A stretch of DNA of 64,000 nt from UBA5859 sp041940025 (GCA_041940025.1 JBGTSY010000006.1:1-64000); one strand, 5' to 3'. Positions 54,060 to 62,333 are shown, numbered from the stretch's first letter. The notes: a model not told the origin generated them from the letters alone. Numbers and translations: made by a program.

Positions 54060-54503
54060 GTACCCTACGTGAATCATAGCTATGGAACGAGTGGCAGTCT
54101 TTGGGAGGGGCGATATAAGGCCTCTTTGATCAGTGACGAACAATATCTATTCACTTGCATGCGTTATATCGAACTCAACCCAGTAAGAGCCAACATGGTT
54201 CGATCTGCGGCTCATTATCGGTGGAGTAGTTATCGCAGCAATGCTCAAGGTGTGGAAGACAAGCTATTGACAGCGCATACCTTGTACAGGGCGCTTGGTC
54301 GCTCGAAGGCGTCCCGGCTGGCGGCTTATACGGGCTTGTTTAAGACCCATTTGGACAAAGATGAGCTGTTGGATGTCCGTAAGGCCTGGCAAACGGGTAC
54401 GCCGCTGGGTAATGACTATTTCAGGTCAAAGATTGAGCGTAAGCTGGGATGCAAGGTAGGTCAGGATCGGCGAGGACGTCCAAAAAGGGCTCCGACCCCT
54501 TAA
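54060..54503 (+). pseudogene. C-terminal fragment of the IS-interrupted REP-associated tyrosine transposase
   Basis: Homology resumes three bases past the IS end with YVNHSYGTSGSLWEGRYKASLISDEQYLFTCMRYIELNPVRANMV, the standard second half of a RAYT protein, and runs to GRPKRAPTP. The catalytic Tyr lies in the deleted part or close to the break. About 45-50 codons between the two halves are absent, so removing the IS would not restore the gene. The terminal GGGCTCCGACCCC resembles sequence often found at the end of such transposase genes. Confidence 0.8.
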
Positions 54504-54556
54504 CTTCCTCTCACGCCCGTTAGCTCAAACGTTAAGCAAAATATAGGATTGAAATC

Positions 54557-54874
54557 ATGAGAAAACTTCTTTTATCACTGCTCCTTGTATCTGGCTTCTC
54601 ATATGGAGCAGTGACGGTTACAGCCGACATCGAAAACTACATTGTTTCAGAGGGGGGATGTGCAGTGAATATAAAATATATTTCTGGAACTCGGCCTACA
54701 ACTTCTCAGTGTGGTCTACGCATGAAAAAGTTTGGTGGTGATTATAATCTTTACTGCTCAGCACTCTTGGTAGCTTTTACAGCTCAAAAACAAGTAACAC
54801 TGGGGTTCCCCACTGACGGTAACGCATGTCTTGATTGCGGGTGCCCAATCAACTGGGTCAATGTTGCAAAGTGA
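54557..54874 (+). CDS. small secreted cysteine-rich protein, cassette-borne
   Basis: A 105-residue protein with a clear signal peptide (MRKLLLSLLLVSGFSYGA) and a mature part of about 87 residues with six cysteines (GGCAV, SQCGL, LYCSA, NACLDCGC), probably disulfide-bonded in the periplasm or outside. AGGA lies eight bases before the ATG. I do not recognise the family. Its placement between two integron-type core sites suggests an accessory function acquired by transfer. Confidence 0.7.
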   Translation: MRKLLLSLLLVSGFSYGAVTVTADIENYIVSEGGCAVNIKYISGTRPTTSQCGLRMKKFGGDYNLYCSALLVAFTAQKQVTLGFPTDGNACLDCGCPINWVNVAK

Positions 54875-54876
54875 AT

Positions 54877-54972
54877 ACTTAACAAAGCCAAGTATGCTCG
54901 TCAGCGAAGCAGTTTGGACCTATATTCAACTGCTTCGCTGTTCCATTTCTGTCCGTGTTGGCGGCGTTGAGG
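54877..54972 (+). repeat. attC-like recombination site
   Basis: A 96-base imperfect palindrome. The outer arms are ACTTAAC at the left and GTTGAGG at the right (pairing with one wobble in CTTAAC/GTTGAG), the inner box GCCAA pairs with TTGGC, and a perfect 13-pair central stem is formed by CAGCGAAGCAGTT (54902-54914) and AACTGCTTCGCTG (54928-54940). The order R''-L''-stem-L'-R' follows attC architecture; the right core departs from GTTRRRY at its last base. Confidence 0.5.
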
Positions 54973-55079
54973 CTGTAGAAAAACCTCCTATATTACTCAT
55001 CTTTGATACAACCAAGGAATAAAATGGGACAGGCCTTACATTCGACATTTCCGTTTGAAGGTTTGTTGTGTGAAAGCTA

Positions 55080-55256
55080 ATGCCTAATCCCATCTTTGAC
55101 TATTTTACAAGTATCTTACCTAATGCCTCTGCCCACATGAATGCATCGAAGTACGGTAATTATTTTAAACAAAGCATTCTCAATGCCAGAAAAGATGTCG
55201 CGGTAAAACGTGGCCGCGCCAATGATTCGTTTCTTTTAAATGCACAGATAGTGTAG
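55080..55256 (+). CDS. possible small protein, 58 residues
   Basis: An open frame from ATG 55080 encoding a basic peptide (starts MPNPIFDYFTSILPNASA, ends FLLNAQIV). Upstream GAAAG is a weak ribosome-binding site. I recognise no family. It lies in the accessory region after the attC-like site, and its last codons run into a palindromic repeat. It may be a decayed gene. Confidence 0.3.
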   Translation: MPNPIFDYFTSILPNASAHMNASKYGNYFKQSILNARKDVAVKRGRANDSFLLNAQIV

Positions 55257-55319
55257 GAGTTAAATCACTACGAACGAATAGTGATGAGTCGAATACCACA
55301 AAACTTAAATCGCTCCTAC
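55253..55319. repeat. nested inverted repeat with REP-like GTAGGAG ends
   Basis: GTAGGAG (55253-55259) and CTCCTAC (55313-55319) form the outer arms. Inside, TCACTA-CGAACGAA-TAGTGA forms a second perfect hairpin. GTAG heads followed by a hairpin are characteristic of REP/BIME elements mobilised by RAYT transposases, whose remnants lie on both sides. Another GTAGGAG lies just upstream of deaD (about 57926). No conserved family could be tested here. Confidence 0.4.
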
Positions 55320-55382
55320 TTGTTTGCCAAGGGGTTAAAATAAATAATATACGCATTAATTAACTGAAAGGACGATAAAAAA

Positions 55383-55688
55383 ATGACACATCGAAATATT
55401 GTGATTGGATTACTTGTTTTACTGATTTCGCCATTGGCATTAGCATCGAACCGGTGGTTAGAAAGCCATCCAAAAACGCAAAAAGCGATAAAGGATGGCA
55501 GCGTGGTCTACTATTTCGGAGGCATTACTATCTCAAATACAGGTATTGGCGCCATGGTTTACTCATATAAAGATCGTGATTCCAAATGTAGTATTTTGCT
55601 GGATCGAACAGACTTTGAGAATGTAAAAAAGAACGGGTTAAAAATTGAAAAAGAGCAGGTGATGGGTTTTAGTTGTCATCCAGAATAA
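55383..55688 (+). CDS. small exported protein of unknown function
   Basis: A 101-residue protein with a signal peptide (IVIGLLVLLISPLALA) and a mature part with two cysteines (SKCSIL, FSCHPE), likely one disulfide. AAAGGAC precedes the ATG at good spacing. The TraG stub begins 18 bases later, so it may be a passenger gene of a conjugative element. I do not recognise the family. Confidence 0.65.
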   Translation: MTHRNIVIGLLVLLISPLALASNRWLESHPKTQKAIKDGSVVYYFGGITISNTGIGAMVYSYKDRDSKCSILLDRTDFENVKKNGLKIEKEQVMGFSCHPE

Positions 55689-55705
55689 TATTGAAACGAT
55701 AGGTA

Positions 55706-55864
55706 ATGTGGGAAATATTTACATTTGGCGGCGGTGATTCACTGGTCATGGTGTTCAACGCCATAGTTGCCTTAACAGACACCAACGACTTTATGGCGTT
55801 GGTGAGGTTGCTATTAATAGCAACTGGTTTGTGTGTGACAATCAAAGTGGCATTGAATAGTTAA
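55706..55864 (+). pseudogene. N-terminal stub of conjugal transfer protein TraG
   Basis: The frame encodes 52 residues starting MWEIFTFGGGDSLVMVFNA, which matches the N-terminus of F-type TraG mating-pair-stabilisation proteins (consensus M-E-I-Y-T-GGGD). After one hydrophobic segment (LVRLLLIATGLCVTIKVAL) it stops at TAA. Normal TraG is around 900-1200 residues, so this is a truncated relic of an integrative conjugative element or plasmid. No other tra gene remains in the window. Confidence 0.65.
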
Positions 55865-55912
55865 GGCTGAGCCAAAAGCTCGGAAGAGAGACAAAGTACC
55901 GATAGAAAATCA

Positions 55913-56104
55913 TTCAGGGCTTGGATCGCTAAGCAAAGCGTGGCAGAACTTCGGGAGCCAATCAATACATCGTCGGTGTTATGGAGTAGACATTTTAAGG
56001 AGGTTATAGAGCGAACATTCAAACGACAGGTTTCCCCAAAGGCAAGGGCAGGGGATCGAAAGTGGAAGAATTATCGCCAATTGGCTGTAATCAAACGAGT
56101 CTAA
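55913..56104 (+). pseudogene. C-terminal remnant of a second RAYT transposase
   Basis: An open frame without a start encodes FRAWIAKQSVAELRE, HFKEVIERTFKRQVSP and KARAGDRKW, the typical end of a REP-associated transposase (alpha-helical tail, then a basic R-GGDRK-type segment). The N-terminal and catalytic parts are missing, and the upstream frame is closed by TGA at 55868. It is a different copy from the IS-split gene at 52.5-54.5 kb, which ends differently. Confidence 0.55.
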
Positions 56105-56168
56105 GTCTGTGGTAGTGGGTGACGACACTATAGTGACGAATAGATGTCTGTGTAGAATGGGCAGTCGT

Positions 56169-57908
56169 TTATTTAGAAACCTGCTTCTCTTTAGGCGCAC
56201 GCTCGCGATTTTTTCGCTTCTTATTCTGGCTGGCCATTAATTGCAGATCTAATTTTTGTTGGCACACATAGGTTCGCCTTAAGGTTTGAAACGTCTCTTT
56301 AGGCATGCCATCGGGCAGATCCACAGTACTAAAATCCTCAAAGATTTCGATGTGCCCAATATATTGGCTCTCGATTTCTGCCTGGTTGGCAATAGCGCCC
56401 ACTATTTGACCGGGCTTCACCTGATGCTGTTTACCCACTGCAATGCGATACCGATTCATTTTAATATCAGGATGCTGCTTTAGGGGTTTGGCTTTAGCGC
56501 TGACAGTTTTAGAATGTTGAGCGGGCTTCTTATCGCGGTTTGCCTCTCTTTGTTTGTTCCGACGCGTCTCTTTCTCTCTTGGTGCATCTTTTATCAACAG
56601 GCCCTGCTCCCCTTGAAACTGGTGGGCCAATGCAGCAGCGATGGTCAAAGCATCTAATTGCTGTTCTTGTTGCAGTTGATGAATGATCTCCTGGTAATCG
56701 GTGAGAGTGTGATTCGCTATGGTTTCAATGATTTGTTGCTTAAATTTGGCTATGCGAGAAGCATTAATCTGCTCTGCACCTGGCAGAGCCATTTTTTCGA
56801 TTGGCTGTCTTGTCACTTTCTCAATGGTTTTGAGTAAGTGTGTCTCTCTTTGTGTGGCGAAAAGAATCGCGTCACCGGTGCGTCCGGCGCGGCCCGTGCG
56901 GCCGATTCTGTGGACATAGGCTTCTGTATCCTGGGGGATATCATAGTTGATCACATGGCTGATTCGATCCACGTCTAATCCGCGCGCCGCCACATCTGTT
57001 GCCACTAGAATATCCAACTTTCCGCTCTTCAATTTTTTGACAATGATCTCGCGACGATTTTGTGCAATGTCGCCATTTAGCGCTTCTGTGGAATAACCTC
57101 GTGCACGAAGTTTATCCGCCAACTCTGTGGTAGCAGTTTTGGTGCGCACAAAGGTGATGATCCCGTCATACTTTTCTGCTTCTAGAATTCGTGTGAGGGC
57201 ATCTAATTTTTGGTTAGCAGCTACATGCAAGACACGCTGTCGAATGGTATTTGCGGTAGAAGTTTTAGCCGCAATTTTGATTTCCTTGGCGTCGCTCAAA
57301 TAACGTTGCGCCACTTGGCGGATCGCTTTTGGCATGGTGGCGGAAAAAAGGGCCACTTGGCACGCCTCTGGGGTTTGCTCCAGCACCCATTCCACATCGT
57401 CGATGAAGCCCATGCGTAGCATTTCATCTGCTTCATCTAAAACTAATGTGGATAGCTCATTCAGCTTCAAGCTGCCTCGACGCATGTGGTCCATCACTCG
57501 CCCAGGTGTGCCCACTACCAGATGCACCCCGCGCTTCAGTTGCTGTAGTTGATTGCTGTAATTCTGGCCGCCGTAGATAGGCTGCACACGGAAGTTCTTT
57601 ACGTGGCGCGCATAGCGCTGACAGGCTTCTGCCACCTGAATGGCCAGCTCCCGGGTTGGGGTCAATACCAACACTTGGGTCGCTTTGGAATCGGTATTAA
57701 TCCGGCTGAGCAGGGGTAGGGCGAATGCAGCGGTTTTGCCCGTGCCTGTTTGCGCTTGGCCAATGAGATCGTGGCCTTCCCTTAAGATGGGAATACAGGC
57801 CTGCTGGATTGGCGAAGGGGTTTCATAACCGAGTTCTTGTAGGGATTGCAGCAATGGCGAAGGCAGATCCAGCGCTTCGAACGCTAGATTGGATACAGCT
57901 TGTGACAT
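56169..57908 (-). CDS. deaD: DEAD-box RNA helicase DeaD (CsdA)
   Basis: ATP-dependent RNA helicase for ribosome assembly and cold adaptation. About 579 residues from ATG 57908. Helicase motifs: Q-motif (TPSPIQQACIP), AQTGTGKT, PTRELA, GTPGR, DEAD in LDEADEMLRMGF, SATMP, VATDVAARGLDV and HRIGRTGRAG. A Lys/Arg-rich linker and a C-terminal DbpA-type RNA-binding domain (YRIAVGKQHQVKPGQIVGAIAN) support DeaD over RhlE or RhlB. A 24-residue N-terminal extension in the frame lacks conservation. A GTAGGAG repeat lies just upstream. Confidence 0.95.
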   Translation of the reverse strand: MSQAVSNLAFEALDLPSPLLQSLQELGYETPSPIQQACIPILREGHDLIGQAQTGTGKTAAFALPLLSRINTDSKATQVLVLTPTRELAIQVAEACQRYARHVKNFRVQPIYGGQNYSNQLQQLKRGVHLVVGTPGRVMDHMRRGSLKLNELSTLVLDEADEMLRMGFIDDVEWVLEQTPEACQVALFSATMPKAIRQVAQRYLSDAKEIKIAAKTSTANTIRQRVLHVAANQKLDALTRILEAEKYDGIITFVRTKTATTELADKLRARGYSTEALNGDIAQNRREIIVKKLKSGKLDILVATDVAARGLDVDRISHVINYDIPQDTEAYVHRIGRTGRAGRTGDAILFATQRETHLLKTIEKVTRQPIEKMALPGAEQINASRIAKFKQQIIETIANHTLTDYQEIIHQLQQEQQLDALTIAAALAHQFQGEQGLLIKDAPREKETRRNKQREANRDKKPAQHSKTVSAKAKPLKQHPDIKMNRYRIAVGKQHQVKPGQIVGAIANQAEIESQYIGHIEIFEDFSTVDLPDGMPKETFQTLRRTYVCQQKLDLQLMASQNKKRKNRERAPKEKQVSK

Positions 57909-58457
57909 GGTTAAACGACTACCTTTGTAGGAGTGGTGCGATCGATTCAAATAGGAGGGGGAACCGCAAATGGCCAGCAAGTATACACTAAATTAGCAGG
58001 TTGCGCTTTCTATTTTTAGACTTCACCGCTATGCCAAGCTGGCCGCCAGTGTCAAAACGTGCTTTAGCGGTTAATTCTTTAGCTGGCAAATAGCGTCGTT
58101 TAATTTGTTCAGGCCGGGGAATGTCAACGACTGGAAGAGATCCTGCTCTCCAGTATACTGGATAAAAAAACAGTAAATATAGGGTGAGTGCGGCTCGCGA
58201 TGACTCTGTCACCATTGTTTTTAGGCCCATGCAGAACAGGATAAAAAATTGCCCGATACATCGAATACAACGGTTTGTTCGCCAATTAATACGCCAATCA
58301 ATGATGGTCAAAATAGTTGTTCATCTCGTGCAAAGTTCAGCTAGTTATAAGACGAACTAATTTAAATGGCGCTATTTTCAATTAGTGTTCTACAGGCTAT
58401 TTTCACTATCCTATATCAAACCCAATGTTCAATTCGTTCAACTCGGAGGATAGCCTC
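57909..58457. other. divergent intergenic region between deaD and alkB, no convincing gene
   Basis: About 550 bases. A minus-strand frame (57988-58311, TTG start, 107 codons) has sensible codon use in its second half (for example VVDIPRPEQIKRRYLP), but no ribosome-binding site and no recognisable family, so I do not call it. GGAGG (58445-58449) is the ribosome-binding site of alkB. The region should contain the promoters of both flanking genes. Confidence 0.5.
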
Positions 58458-59687
58458 ATGCAGCTAGCTAAAACCGCTTGGAAGTATGGGCGTTTTTTTC
58501 TCACTACCTATGTGATGATAATCGGCATCGTGCTAATGGCTTTAGGGGGGAGTGCGTTAGCCAATTTTTTAATTGGTGTCGGCATTATTTTCTTGGTATT
58601 AGATCTCACTCTAGGGGAGGATTTGAATATCTACCACTATGACAACCCCGCTATTTTCTATCCCATGCAATATGCCAGTCAGTTGGTTTCAGTGGCTACC
58701 TGTTTAATGTTTGCCTGGGTATTGGGTGTGCCTAATGATTTTCTTGGCATTGCGGCAGCGGTGCAAGCGCTCAGTGGATTTGACATGATAGCTGCCCACG
58801 CCAATGACACCTTCGGTTTTTATGTGGCTAGTTCGATTGTTGCCGGATTGGGTGCGGGTATAGGCTCTATCGGTATTGGGCATGAGCTCACCCATCGAAA
58901 AGATAGGCCCTTTGCCAATTTCATGGGCAGGTTGGGGCAGGCCTTTGGCATGCATACACGTTTTTCGATTCGGCATCCTTATGGCCACCACAATTGGATT
59001 TGCACACCAAAAGATCCCGCATGGGCACGACGGGGAGAGAACTTCTATCCCTTTGCGATTCGCTCCATTATTGGTCAAAACATTCAGGTGTGGGAGCTGG
59101 AAACCGCTCGATTAAAGAAGATGGGTCAGTCAATCTGGACCTGGGAAAACCAAGTGCTGCGTGGTTGGGCCATGGAGCTCATCGCGTTGTCGCTGTTTGT
59201 GATTGCGGCCGGATGGGTAGGTGTGATCGGTTTTCTCGCGGTCGGTTTGTTTGTCAATCTGGGGTTGGAGTTAGCCAATTACATCGAACACTATGGATTG
59301 TGCCGTATGCCGTCAGAGCCGCAGCAGGTGCGCCATGCCTGGAACGACAATCACAAAATGTCCTATTGGGGCACTGTGGCAATTTCCAGGCACTCTCACC
59401 ATCATGCGGATGCAGATGTGGAGTTTTGGGATCTCAAACCTTTCCCCAAAGAGGCACCGGCGATGCCTTTTGGTTATGGTCTCACAGGCATCAGTTGTTT
59501 GATCCCACCACTTTGGCACACATTGATGAACCCTCTGTTACTGAAGTGGGACGAGGAAATGGCGTCAGAAGATGAGAAAGCACTGGCAGCAAAAGAGAAT
59601 ATTCTCAGTGGCCAAGCGATGTTGGTAGATGCGGCTAATGAATATTACGAAGCGCATCCCAATGTTTTAACTCCTCAGGCGGCCTAA
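58458..59687 (+). CDS. alkB: alkane 1-monooxygenase (AlkB-type membrane diiron hydroxylase)
   Basis: Hydroxylates the terminal carbon of medium-chain alkanes with O2 and electrons from rubredoxin. The 409 residues have about six membrane helices and the histidine boxes of the family: HELTHR (about residue 142), HPYGHH (about 174), NYIEHYGLCR and HSHHHAD near residue 315. The start is ATG 58458, eight bases after GGAGG; an ATG 33 bases earlier has none. No rubredoxin or rubredoxin reductase gene lies nearby. It is convergent with an acyl-CoA synthetase gene that could activate the resulting fatty acid. Confidence 0.92.
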   Translation: MQLAKTAWKYGRFFLTTYVMIIGIVLMALGGSALANFLIGVGIIFLVLDLTLGEDLNIYHYDNPAIFYPMQYASQLVSVATCLMFAWVLGVPNDFLGIAAAVQALSGFDMIAAHANDTFGFYVASSIVAGLGAGIGSIGIGHELTHRKDRPFANFMGRLGQAFGMHTRFSIRHPYGHHNWICTPKDPAWARRGENFYPFAIRSIIGQNIQVWELETARLKKMGQSIWTWENQVLRGWAMELIALSLFVIAAGWVGVIGFLAVGLFVNLGLELANYIEHYGLCRMPSEPQQVRHAWNDNHKMSYWGTVAISRHSHHHADADVEFWDLKPFPKEAPAMPFGYGLTGISCLIPPLWHTLMNPLLLKWDEEMASEDEKALAAKENILSGQAMLVDAANEYYEAHPNVLTPQAA

Positions 59688-59733
59688 GAATCGGGCATCA
59701 TTCATCACATTTTTCTGTTGATAGTACGTACAT

Positions 59734-59758
59734 GGGCAGCGCCGGCTGCCCGTTTTTT
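59734..59758. terminator. Rho-independent terminator between convergent alkB and acyl-CoA synthetase
   Basis: GGGCAGC-GCCG-GCTGCCC followed by GTTTTTT: a seven-pair GC-rich stem with a U-tract reading on the plus strand, 46 bases after the alkB stop. On the other strand the A-rich gene end gives it less of a U-tract, so it mainly terminates alkB. Confidence 0.85.
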
Positions 59759-59766
59759 GTGGAGAA

Positions 59767-61581
59767 TTAAAAACGATATTCTCCCTGTTTGATGCCATCT
59801 TCAATGGTATCGGTCAGTGGCACATATGCGTCGCTCTTGGGCAAAGCAATGAATATGGGATCATCCGGCTGCGCAGGCTGATACCCCTCTTGCTTGAGAT
59901 CGGTCTTTTTATATTTAAAAGAACCTGTGGTGTCTAACTCGTGTTTTACTCTTAAAAATATCGGTACCGCGTAAGGGGGCAATTGATCATCCAGAAAATG
60001 AAAAAGCTTTTGTGTGTCTAATTGGATATTCTCTTTTGGCGTGATGGTCATCATGCCAGCCTTGCCGTTGGTATTGGGGATCTCCACACCATACACCGCA
60101 CAATGAGCTACATCGGGATAGGTAGTGATAATGCGTTCGACTTCGGTGGTAGAGACATTTTCTCCTTTCCAGCGGAAGGTATCACCCAGTCGATCCACGA
60201 ACTGATAATGGGCACAGCCGATGTTTCTTAATAGATCACCGGTATTAAACCACGCGTCCCCCGGCTTGAATACGTTACGCAAAATGGCTGATTCGGTTTT
60301 ATCTTTCTGGGTATAGCCGACAAAGGGAGTGCTTTCGGTGATCTCGCCAATGAGCAGTCCGGGCTCTCCCTTTGCGACTTTAATTAAATAGCCATCGGCA
60401 TCACGTACCAGCTCGTCTTTCTCTTGATCATATTTCACTAATGTGGCTTTGCCCACGCCCACGGTATCCTCCAGGTTAAAGAGGTTCATAAAGCCCACAT
60501 TGCCTTCGCTAGATCCATAACCTTCGATCACATATTTCACACCAAAGCGTTCTTTGAATTCCTTCCATAAGCCAGGTCGAAAACCGTTGCCAAACATTTT
60601 GACTAAGGTGTTCTGATTGTCCGTGGGTTTTGCTGGCTGGTTGAGTAGGTAACGACACAATTCGCCCACGTAACCAAAGACCGTGGCTTGGTATCGGTTG
60701 ATATCATGCCAAAATTCAGTGGCGCTAAATTTGCGTTTAATCACCATGGCACAACCAGAGGCGAATACTCCGGTCCAACAGGCCAGTAACCCAGTGGCAT
60801 GAAACAGCGGCAAAGGCACATAATAAATATCTGTTGGTTTAAGTTGCTTGATAACATTGATTAAGGAAAACATCAAACAGATGCGATTGTGATCGGTGAT
60901 GGCTGCTTTGGGCATGCCTGTTGTACCGGAAGTGTACAGATAGACATAATGATCTTGACGCCTGATGGCGGCGGTTTCTGCAAGGTTGCTTCGAGGGCAA
61001 TGCGCACTTGCGGCCATTAAATTGATATAGGTCGCTGGTGTTTCTCCCGCATCCTGCTGTGTGTCGACATCTGCAACTGCGAAGAAGTGTTGATCCTCTA
61101 GGGTGGTGAGTTGATCACGCACTTCCGACAAGGCGTCACATAATTCGGTGCCTACAATCAGCATTTGCGGCGCGACAAGATTAATACTATACGCCAATAC
61201 TTTGCCTCGTTGTGCCGTATTCAGCAGCGCCGCACAGGCACCAACTTTCGATATGGCCAATAGAGAAATGAGAAATTCTGGACGATTATGCATCACCAGG
61301 GCGACAACCTGTCCACGCTTTAGTCCTTGATCTCGTAAGTAATGCGCCACCCGATTCGCTTCATCGTTTAACTGTTGGTAGGTCAAGACACGATCCAGAT
61401 AATAGATCACCGGCCGGTTGGGATATTTTGCCACCGTGGTTTCGAAAATTCGTGGAACACAATCGTGTTCGTCAGCATTGCGGCTAGCCAGGAAAGCACG
61501 CACTATGGCAGGCACTCGTTTAAACACTTCATTGCTGTGTAAGATGAGATCTAAAGGGGTCACTCGATCAGATTGAGACAT
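59767..61581 (-). CDS. long-chain acyl-CoA synthetase (FATP/very-long-chain type)
   Basis: ATP-dependent activation of fatty acids to acyl-CoA. The 604 residues show the AMP-binding P-loop YTSGTTGMPKAA (about residue 213), GYGSSEG, the FNTGDLLRN motif with the hinge Asp, and FRWKGENVSTTEVERII, typical of the FATP/long-chain acyl-CoA synthetase branch. N-terminal AIVRAFLASRNADEHDCVPRIFE matches that subfamily. Convergent placement with alkB fits alkane or fatty acid use. No upstream gene on its strand in the next 900 bases. Confidence 0.9.
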   Translation of the reverse strand: MSQSDRVTPLDLILHSNEVFKRVPAIVRAFLASRNADEHDCVPRIFETTVAKYPNRPVIYYLDRVLTYQQLNDEANRVAHYLRDQGLKRGQVVALVMHNRPEFLISLLAISKVGACAALLNTAQRGKVLAYSINLVAPQMLIVGTELCDALSEVRDQLTTLEDQHFFAVADVDTQQDAGETPATYINLMAASAHCPRSNLAETAAIRRQDHYVYLYTSGTTGMPKAAITDHNRICLMFSLINVIKQLKPTDIYYVPLPLFHATGLLACWTGVFASGCAMVIKRKFSATEFWHDINRYQATVFGYVGELCRYLLNQPAKPTDNQNTLVKMFGNGFRPGLWKEFKERFGVKYVIEGYGSSEGNVGFMNLFNLEDTVGVGKATLVKYDQEKDELVRDADGYLIKVAKGEPGLLIGEITESTPFVGYTQKDKTESAILRNVFKPGDAWFNTGDLLRNIGCAHYQFVDRLGDTFRWKGENVSTTEVERIITTYPDVAHCAVYGVEIPNTNGKAGMMTITPKENIQLDTQKLFHFLDDQLPPYAVPIFLRVKHELDTTGSFKYKKTDLKQEGYQPAQPDDPIFIALPKSDAYVPLTDTIEDGIKQGEYRF

Positions 61582-61785
61582 TTAAATGATTCCTCTTTTT
61601 GCACTGACGATAACAATATTTTTGGATAGTTCGGGGCGCCGCTTCAACCGGGTTCTCGACACCTAAGCTTATAAGTATTTAAAGACATATTAAATTTATT
61701 TGAACAACCAAGTGTGTGATTCACCCTAATCTTACTGTTCTGTCTGTAGGCATATCTAATCAATTTATTTATGACTAGATAACAA

Positions 61786-62031
61786 ATGCGATTAGCTGAA
61801 GTGTGGACGCCACTTATAGACAGTTGGATCTGGTTGCGGGATCGTTACATGGGTATCAAAACCCATGCGCGATAGGATCTGAGTCCATATCCGTGGTCAT
61901 TGAGAGAACATGAAGTGATCAGTGAATCAGTGTGGCAGTGGGCAGAAAACGAATCAGAGCGCCTTGCGTGGGTCTTCGATGATCATCAGTTAGTCACCTA
62001 TAGTGAAATAGGTGCGAGGGAGCAGGTATAG
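61786..62031 (+). pseudogene. possible N-terminal remnant of an AMP-binding acyl-CoA ligase
   Basis: One frame of 82 codons, broken by TAG at 61873, encodes YPWSLREHEVISESVWQWAE followed by ERLAWVFDDHQLVTYSEIGA. The latter resembles the entry strand of adenylate-forming ligases (consensus ER-A-vf-d--ltY-eL-ar). It stops at 62029 and nothing recognisable follows. It lies head-to-head with the intact acyl-CoA synthetase gene. The assignment rests on about 40 residues and is tentative. Confidence 0.3.
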
Positions 62032-62333
62032 ACGATTGTTGTGCGATGAGTATGTGTCCAGCCGGATTTTTAAAGCAACAGATCATGCAATTTATAAATA
62101 AAGAGCGGTCACAGTGATTTTTATTATAAAAATAGGCCGGCTGTCTATATCAGCCGCAAACTAGGTGACGCCGATCAACGGCACATCATCAGTGCGAAAG
62201 CACCACCTCTTAGCCTAAAGCGACGCCGTAGCAGGCAACAGATCCCTTGTTTGACAGAATGGATCGCGCAACACTAGTAAACAGACTCCAATTGATTTTC
62301 CTGTCCAGGTTGTTGATCTGAGTGTCTACTTTC

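Larger units (their letters stand above)
54531..54972 (+). mobile_element. integron gene-cassette-like unit
   Basis: GTTAAGC (54531-54537), matching the GTTRRRY core of integron sites, begins a 440-base unit. A single gene starts 26 bases in, its stop is two bases before ACTTAAC (RYYYAAC core), and an attC-like fold completes the unit. This compact gene-plus-attC layout is the hallmark of a cassette. No integron integrase gene lies in the window, so it would be a solitary, integrase-distant cassette. The two core sites are complementary at six of seven positions. Confidence 0.5.

Noticed and set aside
52331..56168. Search for a CRISPR array or a defence gene in the accessory region
   Set aside because: No regularly spaced repeats and no Cas, restriction or toxin-antitoxin signature could be recognised.
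55979..56200. Minus-strand 73-codon frame near the deaD 3' end
   Set aside because: It runs antisense to the RAYT-like remnant and overlaps the end of deaD; no start signal.
57988..58311. Minus-strand 107-codon frame upstream of alkB
   Set aside because: TTG start without Shine-Dalgarno, no family resemblance, and it occupies the divergent promoter region. Codon use in its second half is plausible, so it is only noted.
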